Source of the DNA: Oscillospiraceae bacterium
GTDB lineage: Bacteria; Bacillota; Clostridia; Oscillospirales; Ruminococcaceae
Assembly: GCA_017521825.1 (NCBI GenBank)
Contig: JAFXBK010000083.1
Span: forward strand, 20,938-84,937
Length of the DNA: 64,000 nucleotides
Reading direction: 5' to 3'
Shown: piece after piece, positions 6,318 through 13,936 of the stretch
Position numbering within the stretch: position 1 is the stretch's first letter
How the letters are laid out: the number at the start of each line of letters is the position of its first letter
Translations under genes and position numbers: made by a program
Notes under the pieces: generated by a model
Databases searched by the model: none
What the model was told of the DNA's origin: nothing
Seen by the model: the letters and a program-made list of their open reading frames with translations, nothing else

Positions 6318-7693
6318 TGGCAACAACAGGATTCTGGCCTGTGAAAAGCAGGCTGAAAGATGTGATAGATTATGCCGAAAACCCGGATAAGACCATTGAT
6401 AAAAAATGCGTCGATGAGGATTTATGGTACGTTATCCGCTATGCGGAAAACGACAGCAAAACCGATAAAAAGATGTATGTGAGCGGAATAAACTGTTCGC
6501 CCAAAACCGCGTACGAACAGATGAGCGCAACAAAAGCAAGATTCGGAAAGCAGGGCGGAAACGTTGCATATCACGGTTATCAGAGTTTTGAAACCGGAGA
6601 AGTCACTCCGGAAGAAGCGCACCAGATCGGGATAAGAACAGCGAAGAGAATGTGGGGCAGCAGATTCGAGATAGTGGTCACCACACATCTCAATACAGAT
6701 AATATCCACAACCATATAGTCATTAATTCTGTATCATTCGTTGACGGAAAGAAATACGAAAACCATATCCGCGACCATATCGCGCTCCGGGAAGAATCGG
6801 ACGAGATATGCGCGGAATACGGAAAATCCGTTCTGAAGGATTCAAACTTTTACAGCAAAGGTAAAAAGAAAGAATACTGGATCCATAAGAACGGCGGCAT
6901 AACCCACAGGGATATGCTGAAAAGAGATATTGATGAGGCTCTTTCCGTTGCGATGACAAGACAGCAGTTCGATCATCAGCTTATGATGCTGGGCTATCGA
7001 TACGTAAGAAACGGAAACTATGCGCACCCATCAATTATCGCACCGGGCTGGAAAAGAGCTGTCCGCATAGATTCCCTCGGAGAAAAATATACCGAGGAAA
7101 ACATCAAAAGGCGTATTTTGCAAAATCCCAACCACCCGGAATTTGAACCGCGAAACTGGATGAGGAAACCGAAGACGCCCCTTTATGAAATCAAGATAGA
7201 ATTCCGCAAAGCCATCCAGATGGATGCAATTCAGATTCTTATGCAGATATTCATTGATATGCTTATGCATGCGCTGAACCTTGATGCACCGGAAAGGAAA
7301 AGACCCATTTCACCGTTACTGCGTGATGAGGTACGTAAACTTGATAAGTATAACGAGCAGATAAGGCTTCTTGCCGGATTCGGAATCGAAACCGGTGAGG
7401 AGCTTCTTTCATTTATCGAAGAAACCGGAGAAAAGATAAAAAATCTCGAAACAGAGCGGCAGAAAATCTATAACAAAATCCGAAGGGTTAAAACACCCGA
7501 AGAAGAGGAAAAATTAAAACAGAGAGCAAAAGATATTTCCGCAGAAATAGCACCGCTCCGAAAACGAAAGAGAACTGCGGAAGATATTGTGGAAAACATT
7601 CCGAAAATCAAAGAACTATTAAGAACGGAAATGGAAATGGAAGTTTCCGTTTTGGAAAAAGAAAAAATCAGACAACGATCGAGAGAGAGGTAA
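6317..7693 (+). CDS. MOBP-type relaxase (MobA/VirD2 family)
   Basis: A 458-residue relaxase that would nick oriT and lead the strand during conjugation. The N-terminal 250 residues carry the family motifs: a candidate catalytic Tyr19 in VIDYAENPDKT, and the metal-binding three-histidine motif in THLNTDNIHNHIVINS (about residues 122-137). The C-terminal part is charged, with likely coiled coil (ETERQKIYNKIRRVKTPEEE). Length is usual for the family. It overlaps the MobC-like gene by one base. No type IV secretion genes are in the window, so the element may be mobilizable rather than self-transmissible, although genes to the left are not seen. Confidence 0.9.
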   Translation: MATTGFWPVKSRLKDVIDYAENPDKTIDKKCVDEDLWYVIRYAENDSKTDKKMYVSGINCSPKTAYEQMSATKARFGKQGGNVAYHGYQSFETGEVTPEEAHQIGIRTAKRMWGSRFEIVVTTHLNTDNIHNHIVINSVSFVDGKKYENHIRDHIALREESDEICAEYGKSVLKDSNFYSKGKKKEYWIHKNGGITHRDMLKRDIDEALSVAMTRQQFDHQLMMLGYRYVRNGNYAHPSIIAPGWKRAVRIDSLGEKYTEENIKRRILQNPNHPEFEPRNWMRKPKTPLYEIKIEFRKAIQMDAIQILMQIFIDMLMHALNLDAPERKRPISPLLRDEVRKLDKYNEQIRLLAGFGIETGEELLSFIEETGEKIKNLETERQKIYNKIRRVKTPEEEEKLKQRAKDISAEIAPLRKRKRTAEDIVENIPKIKELLRTEMEMEVSVLEKEKIRQRSRER

Positions 7694-7698
7694 TATAC

Positions 7699-8565
7699 AT
7701 GAAAAACACAGAAAGATTTATAGAGAACATTGAGATAACGAAACTGCATCCTTTTGAGGGCAACCCATACAAAGTCCGTGACGATGCGGATATGGAAAGC
7801 CTTGAAGAAAGCATCAGCGAACAAGGCATCGCCATGCCGCTTTTGGTAAGGCCTTTGGAAACCGCGGAAGGCGCATACGAGATAATATCCGGGCACCGCA
7901 GACTTTTTGCCGCAAGGCGGCTTGGGCTTAAAGAAGTTCCGGTGATTGTTTATGACATAAGCCGTGAAGATGCCATAGTTATGCTTGTTGACAGCAACCT
8001 TTTCAGGGAACATGTTCTTCCGTCGGAAAAGGCTTTCGCCTACAAAATGAAGCTGGAAGCTATGAACCGGCAGGGTTACCGCTCTGACCTAACTTCGACA
8101 CAAGTTGGGTCGAAGTTCCGTACAAACGAAATGGTCGGTGAACAAAACAGCGAAAGCAGAGAACAGATACGCAGATATATCCGCCTTACACAGCTTATCG
8201 GCGAACTTCTGATACTTGTGGACGAAGGAAAAATCGCATTCACTCCGGCTGTTGAACTATCGTTTCTGACCGAGCAGGAACAGAGGACTCTGCTTGAGCA
8301 CGTTGTGCTCAATGACTGCACTCCTTCTCTTTCTCAGGCAAACCGCATGAAAAAACTTTCGCAGGAAGGAAAACTCACTTCCGAAGAAATACAGAAAATC
8401 ATGTCCGAAGAAAAGGCAAACCAAAGGGAAATGTTCAAAGTTCCGGTTGCAAAAATCGAAAAATATGTTCCGAAAGCGAACCGAAAACAGCTCGAAGATT
8501 TCGTGCTCAAAGCCTGCGAATACTACGCAAAATACCTCATTAAACAGAAAGAACGAGAACGGTGA
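7699..8565 (+). CDS. ParB/RepB/Spo0J-like protein
   Basis: A 288-residue ParB-family protein. The N-terminal nuclease-like/CTPase domain shows ISGHRRLFAARRLGL (the ParB box 2 region) preceded by ISEQGIAMPLLVRP. A central helix-turn-helix-like part (ESREQIRRYIRLTQLIGELL) and a lysine-rich C-terminus follow. Chromosomal ParB works with ParA; here no parA is adjacent, and proteins of this type on mobilizable elements often act alone, with unclear role. It starts 6 bases after the relaxase stop with AGAGAGG upstream and is likely co-transcribed with it. Confidence 0.85.
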   Translation: MKNTERFIENIEITKLHPFEGNPYKVRDDADMESLEESISEQGIAMPLLVRPLETAEGAYEIISGHRRLFAARRLGLKEVPVIVYDISREDAIVMLVDSNLFREHVLPSEKAFAYKMKLEAMNRQGYRSDLTSTQVGSKFRTNEMVGEQNSESREQIRRYIRLTQLIGELLILVDEGKIAFTPAVELSFLTEQEQRTLLEHVVLNDCTPSLSQANRMKKLSQEGKLTSEEIQKIMSEEKANQREMFKVPVAKIEKYVPKANRKQLEDFVLKACEYYAKYLIKQKERER

Positions 8566-8574
8566 GGTGGGCTT

Positions 8575-8679
8575 ATGCAATATGAAAAATTTGTTATCAA
8601 AACCGCCTTAAACTGCATAAGCCGCCTAAAATCTGTTGAAACTAAAAGCAGCGAGGAGAGTGATTTTGTATGGAGATGA
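8575..8679 (+). CDS. 34-residue small protein, coupled to the next gene
   Basis: A short open frame (MQYEKFVIKTALNCISRLKS to VWR) with a strong GAGGTGGG ribosome site seven bases after the stop of the ParB-like gene. Its TGA overlaps the ATG at 8676 of the next gene as ATGA, a common sign of translational coupling. No family is recognised. The good ribosome site and the exact overlap make it more likely real than chance. Confidence 0.5.
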   Translation: MQYEKFVIKTALNCISRLKSVETKSSEESDFVWR

Positions 8680-8924
8680 ACGTCAGAAATGACCGCAAAC
8701 TGGTTGAAATCTGGCTCAGCAACGGGGAAAAATCGAATCCGATAACCCGCATGGATATAAACGGCATCTGCGATAAATACAAAAAGCAAAATTACCTTGT
8801 TGCCGTTTTTGAATCCGGAAGCGAGAATCTTTTCCAAAACACGCTCGACCTTTTGGTTTATAACAGAAAGCGAACCGCGGAAAAAGAGGTCAGGGAAAGA
8901 AAGCCGGAATACGCATTGCAGTAA
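8676..8924 (+). CDS. Small hypothetical protein of the mobilization operon
   Basis: An 82-residue soluble protein with no domain I know (NDRKLVEIWLSNGEK, then YLVAVFESGSENLFQNTLDL). Two in-frame ATG codons exist, 8670 and 8676. I prefer 8676 because it forms an ATGA overlap with the stop of the small gene before it, though GAGGAG at 8654 could serve either. It is the last gene of the MobC-relaxase-ParB run and is followed by a strong terminator. Its phrasing recalls small accessory proteins of clostridial mobile elements, but this is not a firm assignment. Confidence 0.6.
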   Translation: MNVRNDRKLVEIWLSNGEKSNPITRMDINGICDKYKKQNYLVAVFESGSENLFQNTLDLLVYNRKRTAEKEVRERKPEYALQ

Positions 8925-8929
8925 AAAAT

Positions 8930-8958
8930 GGGGAGGGAACAATTCCCTCCCCTTATTT
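8930..8958 (+). terminator. Intrinsic terminator of the mobilization operon
   Basis: GGGGAGGGAA, loop CAA, TTCCCTCCCC: a perfect 10-bp GC-rich stem, followed by TTATTTTT. Confidence 0.9.
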
Positions 8959-9032
8959 TTATCCGCACATTTGCAAAGTTTTTTTAATTTCTATAGATTA
9001 TATCTGTATCAATATATGAAAGGAGAATTGCT

Positions 9033-11189
9033 TTGACAGAACGTTTTGATATCGTCGGATACGCACGAATTTCCGTCGATGACGAACTGGACCGGGACAA
9101 CATATCCATCGAAAACCAGAAAGCAATAATCACAGATTATGTCAAAAACCGCTTTCCCGGAAGTACACTAACTTTTTATGAAGACCGTGACCGTTCCGGC
9201 TATACTTTTGAACAGCGCGAAGGCTATCAGGCAATGCGGAAGGAACTTATCCGCCACCAATACGATATTTTAGTAGTAAAGGATTTTTCCCGTTTTTCAA
9301 GGCGAAACAGCCGCGGTCTTGTTGAGCTTGAGGATTTAAGAGATGCGGGAGTCCGCATTATTTCCATCGGCGACGGAATAGACTTTCCGAATGACGATGA
9401 CTGGCTCAAAATCCAGTTCCAGTTCCTTATCAACGAAATGCCCGTAACGGATACATCGAAGAAGGTTCGCAACGTTATAAAGCGCAGGCAGGCGGACGGA
9501 AAATGGATTTGCGCCGCGCCATACGGATACATCGTAAACAAACGCAAGGAATTTGAAATCGTTCCGACGGAAGCGGAAACGGTCCGTAACATCTTCGGCC
9601 TCTATAATAACAAGGGCTGGGGCTATAAAAAAATCGCCAACTACCTTACGGAGCAGGGCATTCCCACCCCGAGAATGGCAACAGCGATTCGCAAGGAACT
9701 TGCGGGCGAAGAATGCAAGCTGAAGCCCAAAACCGCATGGAGCATTATCACAATTCAGGAAATCCTCGACAACGATTTTTATATAGGCACTTTCCGTCAA
9801 GGGAAATACACCCGTGCGAAAATCAACGGCAAGGACATTAAGCGTGATGAGGACGAACACATTGTCATAGAAAATCATCATCAGCCGATTATCGATTACC
9901 GGACTTTTGCCACCACAAGGGCTCTTCGGGAAAAGCGGAGCACTTCCAACTACCGCGGAAATAAAAAATATTCCAACGATTATACCGGTTTTCTTTTCTG
10001 CGGCGACTGCGGAAGCCCCATGTTTTCCATGAGCCGTTCCGATTTAAAACCCGCCTATATCTGCGGAAACTATCAGCGCCGGGGACTTGCCGCCTGCACT
10101 TCCCACCATATCCGGGTGGATAAGCTGGACGAGCTTGTGAAAATCTATATCAAAAAACTGATGGATAATTCCGCCGAAATCCTTGAAAAGCTGAATGAGG
10201 AACTGGACAAAGAAACCGATGACATAGCCGAAACCGAAAACAGCGCCGATAATCTTGCAGAAGTTCTCGACAGCCTTTATGAGGAACTGAAAATCACCAA
10301 GCGGCAGAGGGTTCGCGATATTCTCAAACACCCGGAGCAGGAAGAACTGCTTTCGCAGACCTATGACGAAATGGAGGAGGAACTGCAAAACAAAATCAAA
10401 GGACTGAATCATCAAATAGATATGCTTTCGGATAAGCGCAACACCATTATTCAGGTGAACCGCACCGCCAAAACTTCCCTTGAGGTTTTTGAAGATATAC
10501 TCAAAAAAGAAAAGCTGGAGAGGAACGATCTTGAACTGCTGATAGACCAAATCAAGGTTTATGAAAACAGAATCGAACTGAAATTAAAGCCGGATATAGA
10601 TTCCATTCTCCGAAGCAACGTAAGCGAAGAAAAGGAACTGACCGATGAAGAAATTGAAGCACTTTTGAGAGAAACCTTAGTTCAGACCGCCCAAAAGCGC
10701 AAAAACAGGGAATTTTCTATTGATGTTATCTGTGACGGCGACCCTCTCGAAATTTTTACGGACAACGAAGGCGGGGTAATCTTCAAAAAATATTCTCCCA
10801 TCGGCGAGCTTTCCTCATTTGCTTCGCAGTATGCGGAGGTGCTTTATAAAGTAGGCGGCTGCCCAGTTCTTATCTGTGACAGGGACAGCGTTGTTTCCGC
10901 CGCCGGAATTCCGAAAAAGGAAGTTGTTGAAAGAAGGGTCACCCCGATGCTGGAGGACCTTATGGAACGCAGGGCGGTTTACAGCAGAACCGGTGTCTCC
11001 GGAGAAAACCTTCTTTTCCCGGTGGAAGGAATTGATAAGGCGGCCCTTTCCGCCGCGGCGATTATTGCCGCGGGCGATGTTTGCGGCGCGGTTGTTTATC
11101 TTTCTGACGGAAGGGAAAAAGCCGGCGAAGCGGAAACAAAACTTGTTTCCGCCGCGGCAAATTTCCTTGGAAAACAGATGGAAGAGTAA
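9033..11189 (+). CDS. Large serine recombinase fused in frame to the SpoVT C-terminal region
   Basis: A 718-codon frame starting with TTG 9033 after AAAGGAG. Residues 7-155 are the resolvase catalytic domain, with nucleophile Ser14 in YARIS. Residues about 180-290 are the recombinase domain, and a zinc ribbon begins at Cys323/Cys326 (CGDCGSPM). A long coiled coil follows (about 380-470). Up to residue 568 this is a normal large serine integrase. From residue 569 on, the sequence is SpoVT: GDPLEIF, then KKYSPIGELS and SVLICDRD-like PVLICDRDSVV, ending in FLGKQMEE. That part equals SpoVT residue 31 to the end, 150 residues against about 148 expected. The element has therefore most likely integrated in spoVT, and the recombinase reads through the attachment site. 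Confidence 0.9.
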   Translation: MTERFDIVGYARISVDDELDRDNISIENQKAIITDYVKNRFPGSTLTFYEDRDRSGYTFEQREGYQAMRKELIRHQYDILVVKDFSRFSRRNSRGLVELEDLRDAGVRIISIGDGIDFPNDDDWLKIQFQFLINEMPVTDTSKKVRNVIKRRQADGKWICAAPYGYIVNKRKEFEIVPTEAETVRNIFGLYNNKGWGYKKIANYLTEQGIPTPRMATAIRKELAGEECKLKPKTAWSIITIQEILDNDFYIGTFRQGKYTRAKINGKDIKRDEDEHIVIENHHQPIIDYRTFATTRALREKRSTSNYRGNKKYSNDYTGFLFCGDCGSPMFSMSRSDLKPAYICGNYQRRGLAACTSHHIRVDKLDELVKIYIKKLMDNSAEILEKLNEELDKETDDIAETENSADNLAEVLDSLYEELKITKRQRVRDILKHPEQEELLSQTYDEMEEELQNKIKGLNHQIDMLSDKRNTIIQVNRTAKTSLEVFEDILKKEKLERNDLELLIDQIKVYENRIELKLKPDIDSILRSNVSEEKELTDEEIEALLRETLVQTAQKRKNREFSIDVICDGDPLEIFTDNEGGVIFKKYSPIGELSSFASQYAEVLYKVGGCPVLICDRDSVVSAAGIPKKEVVERRVTPMLEDLMERRAVYSRTGVSGENLLFPVEGIDKAALSAAAIIAAGDVCGAVVYLSDGREKAGEAETKLVSAAANFLGKQMEE
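10737..11189 (+). pseudogene. spoVT: spoVT 3' part, separated from its first 30 codons
   Basis: SpoVT is a forespore AbrB-type regulator with an N-terminal swapped-hairpin DNA-binding domain (about residues 1-50) and a C-terminal GAF-like domain. Here codons from GDPLEIF onward are present and intact. The first 30 (usually containing LGRVVIPKEIRR) are replaced by recombinase sequence. I found no copy of the missing 5' part in the window; it should lie at the left end of the element. Codon choice in this part resembles the host genes to the right. If the element excises, the intact gene would be restored. Confidence 0.85.
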
Positions 11190-11271
11190 AAAGATATTTA
11201 TAAATATTATAATTATAAATATATGATTTGTAATATCAAAAGCCAAAAACGGCTTGTTTAAGCGGAAAAAT

Positions 11272-11302
11272 AAAAAACGGAAGGCAGAGCCTTCCGTTTT
11301 TT
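11272..11302. terminator. Bidirectional terminator after spoVT
   Basis: A perfect 14-bp stem, AAAAAACGGAAGGC with its complement, loop AGA; A and T runs on both sides serve the + strand gene before it and the - strand gene at 11322-11549. Confidence 0.9.
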
Positions 11303-11321
11303 GTTTTCGTTTTTTAAAAAA

Positions 11322-11549
11322 TTAAAGAAAACCTTCGGTTTTGCTGTAAGGGCACCAGGCTCTTACTTCGATTATGTTGTTGCAATCTTCGTCGGTTGCG
11401 CGAACATAAAAACTGTTCTGCCAGCCAAAAGGATCGGGCTGTTCAAGCGGGTCATAAGCATGGACGATATAATAACCGTTGTCGTCTTTATATGCTCCGT
11501 CTTCGATCATGTTGTATTTTTTTCCCTGGAATGTAATTTCTCTGCGCAT
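11322..11549 (-). CDS. Small hypothetical protein
   Basis: A 75-residue acidic, aromatic protein (MRREITFQGKKYNMIEDGAY, ending YSKTEGFL) with no known domain. The ATG at 11549 is preceded by GGAGG at good spacing, which supports a real gene. It is alone between terminators and sits next to the spoVT junction. A single-domain, beta-rich fold seems likely from the alternating hydrophobic pattern, but this is only an impression. Confidence 0.65.
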   Translation of the reverse strand: MRREITFQGKKYNMIEDGAYKDDNGYYIVHAYDPLEQPDPFGWQNSFYVRATDEDCNNIIEVRAWCPYSKTEGFL

Positions 11550-11654
11550 TTTTCTATGCCTCCGATAATTTACTGATTATAGAATACTATAATTTTAAAA
11601 TTAAATCAATAGATTTTTGTTTTTTTACGTAATTGTAAATTTTTTTTGGAGCTA

Positions 11655-11720
11655 TTGATTATTTTAATGAGTTGTTTTATAATTGTTGATTATGAAACAG
11701 TTTCCAATCCAACAATTATA
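11655..11720 (+). promoter_or_regulatory. Promoter and MarR-type operator
   Basis: TTGATT (11655-11660), 17 bases, TATAAT (11678-11683). An 11-bp inverted repeat, TATAATTGTTG (11678-11688) and CAACAATTATA (11710-11720), has one arm on the -10 box, so a bound MarR dimer would block the promoter. AAAGGAGG for the marR gene follows at once. Confidence 0.8.
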
Positions 11721-11735
11721 AAAGGAGGATAAACC

Positions 11736-12185
11736 ATGTGTGAAAGATATTATATCAATACGGAGCTTCGGATTCTTTCCCGCAACATAAACAACTATTT
11801 TATAAATTACGGAAACAGAAAAAAGCTCGATAAAATGACCGGTTCCGGCGGCTGGATAATTTCATATATTGCGGAAAATTATAACCGCGATGTTTTCCAG
11901 CGCGACCTTGAAAAGGAATTTGATATAACCCGTTCCACCGCTTCAAAAAACGTGGACCTTCTTGTTGAAAACGGTTTTATCGAAAGGGAACCTGTGGATT
12001 ACGATGCCCGCCTTAAAAAACTTGTTCTTACCGAAAAGGCAATGGAAGTTTTTAAAATAATGAGGAACGACCGGGCAACTCTGGAAGACCAGATGTTAAA
12101 AGGTTTTTCCGACGAGGAAAAGAAACAGCTAAGGGCCTTTTTAAAAAGACTTTCATCAAATCTTGAAATAGGGGAGGAGTTTTAA
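11736..12185 (+). CDS. MarR-family transcriptional regulator
   Basis: A 149-residue winged-helix regulator. The DNA-binding region is seen in QRDLEKEFDITRSTASKNVDLLVENGFIE (residues about 59-87), followed by the wing (REPVDYDARLKKLVLTEKA). C-terminal helices would form the dimer. It is the first gene of an operon with two ABC exporter genes; its stop overlaps the next start (TAATG). The inverted repeat at its promoter suggests autorepression, released by a compound that the exporter handles, the usual arrangement for such loci. The ligand is unknown. Confidence 0.9.
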   Translation: MCERYYINTELRILSRNINNYFINYGNRKKLDKMTGSGGWIISYIAENYNRDVFQRDLEKEFDITRSTASKNVDLLVENGFIEREPVDYDARLKKLVLTEKAMEVFKIMRNDRATLEDQMLKGFSDEEKKQLRAFLKRLSSNLEIGEEF

Positions 12186-13936
12186 TGTTAAAACGCCTTG
12201 CGAAATGCGTAAGGGAATATAAACTTCCGTCCTTCCTTTCGGCTTTTTTCGTAAGCCTTGAGGTTGTTATGGAGGTTCTTATCCCTTTTGAAATGGCGGA
12301 TATGCTCGACCACGGAATAAACGCCGGAAACATGGATTTTGTTCTTCAAAGCGGAATAAGGCTTATGGTTTATGCCTGCCTTACTATTCTTTTCGGAAAT
12401 CTTGCGGGAAGGGCGGCTTCCACCGCTTCCTGCGGCTTCGGAAAAAATCTTCGTAAGGATATGTATTATAATATCCAGAATTTTTCCTTTTCAAACATAG
12501 ATAAATTTTCCACTTCAAGCCTTATAACCCGAATGACCACCGACGTTCAGAACGTCCAACAGGTATACCAGATGCTTATCCGCGTTGCGTTCCGTTCCCC
12601 GATTATGATGGTTTTTTCCACCGTTTTCGCTTTTCGGATTTACCCGAAACTTGCGCTTGTTTTTGTTGCCTGTCTTCCGCTTCTTATGGCGGGACTTCTT
12701 TTCATAATCAAAAAGACCCACCCGATTTTCGTAAGGGTTTTCAAAACTTATGACCGGCTCAACAGAACCGTTCAGGAAAACCTCCGGGGAATCCGCGTTG
12801 TAAAATCCTTTATCCGCGAGGATCACGAAGCGGAAAAATTTGACGAAACTTCCGATTCCATCCGCCGGGATTTTACCCGCGCGGAAAAGAACATTGCCTG
12901 GAACGCGCCGCTTATGCAGGGCTGTTCCTATGCGTGCATGCTTCTTGTTTCCTGGCTTGGCGCCCAGGCGATAATCGCTTCCGGAAACAACCAGGAACTC
13001 GGCCTTACCACCGGTATGCTCATGAGCCTTATCACCTATTCCATGCAGATACTTATGAGCGTTATGATGATTTCCGTAATCTTTGTAATGATTATTATTT
13101 CCCGCGAAAGCGCCAACAGAATTTACGAAGTTTTAAACGAGGAAAGTGACCTTAAAAACAATGAGCACCCGGATTTTGAAATTCCGGACGGCAGCATAAA
13201 ATTTGAGCACGTAAATTTCCGCTATTCCGAAAAGGCGGATAAAAACGTGCTCAGCGATGTTTGCCTCGATATAAAATCCGGCGAAACGGTTGGTATAATC
13301 GGCGGAACCGGTTCCTCGAAATCCACCCTTGTCCAGATGATTCCGCGCCTTTATGACGTTACGGAAGGCGCCGTGCTCGTGGGCGGAAAGGATGTCCGCG
13401 AATACGACCTTAAATCCCTTCGCGACAGCGTTGCGATGGTGCTCCAGAAGAACGTACTCTTTTCCGGAACGGTTCGTGAAAACCTTCTTTGGGGAAACGA
13501 GCACGCAACCATGGAGGAAATTGAGCACGCCTGCGACCTTGCCCAGGCTTCGCCTTTTATAAACGAAATGCCCGAAAAATATGATACCCATATCGAACAG
13601 GGCGGCGCAAACGTTTCCGGCGGACAAAAACAGCGCCTTTGTATTGCAAGAGCGCTTCTTAAAAAGCCGAAGATTCTTATCCTTGACGATTCCACCAGCG
13701 CAGTTGATACAAAAACCGATGCTCTTATCCGCAAGGCTTTTGCGGAAGAAATTCCCGATACCACAAAAATTATTATTGCCCAGCGAATTTCCTCCGTTAT
13801 GGATGCGGATAAAATCATAATCCTCGATGCGGGCGAAATTGTTGCCATGGGAACCCACGAGGAACTTATGGAAACAAGCGAAATTTACCGCGAAACCTAT
13901 GAATCCCAGATGGAAGGAGGTCTTTCTGATGAATGA
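12185..13936 (+). CDS. ABC exporter half-transporter with degenerate catalytic site
   Basis: A 583-residue permease-ATPase fusion: six membrane segments in residues 1-320, then a nucleotide-binding domain with Walker A GGTGSSKST (about 371), signature NVSGGQKQR and Walker B ILILDDSTSAVD. The residue after Walker B is Asp instead of the catalytic Glu, as in one subunit of heterodimeric exporters such as BmrCD or TM287/288. It is translated together with the partner gene, with an 8-bp overlap. The pair probably exports drugs, lipids or peptides; the substrate cannot be told. It is likely induced through the MarR gene upstream. Confidence 0.9.
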   Translation: MLKRLAKCVREYKLPSFLSAFFVSLEVVMEVLIPFEMADMLDHGINAGNMDFVLQSGIRLMVYACLTILFGNLAGRAASTASCGFGKNLRKDMYYNIQNFSFSNIDKFSTSSLITRMTTDVQNVQQVYQMLIRVAFRSPIMMVFSTVFAFRIYPKLALVFVACLPLLMAGLLFIIKKTHPIFVRVFKTYDRLNRTVQENLRGIRVVKSFIREDHEAEKFDETSDSIRRDFTRAEKNIAWNAPLMQGCSYACMLLVSWLGAQAIIASGNNQELGLTTGMLMSLITYSMQILMSVMMISVIFVMIIISRESANRIYEVLNEESDLKNNEHPDFEIPDGSIKFEHVNFRYSEKADKNVLSDVCLDIKSGETVGIIGGTGSSKSTLVQMIPRLYDVTEGAVLVGGKDVREYDLKSLRDSVAMVLQKNVLFSGTVRENLLWGNEHATMEEIEHACDLAQASPFINEMPEKYDTHIEQGGANVSGGQKQRLCIARALLKKPKILILDDSTSAVDTKTDALIRKAFAEEIPDTTKIIIAQRISSVMDADKIIILDAGEIVAMGTHEELMETSEIYRETYESQMEGGLSDE

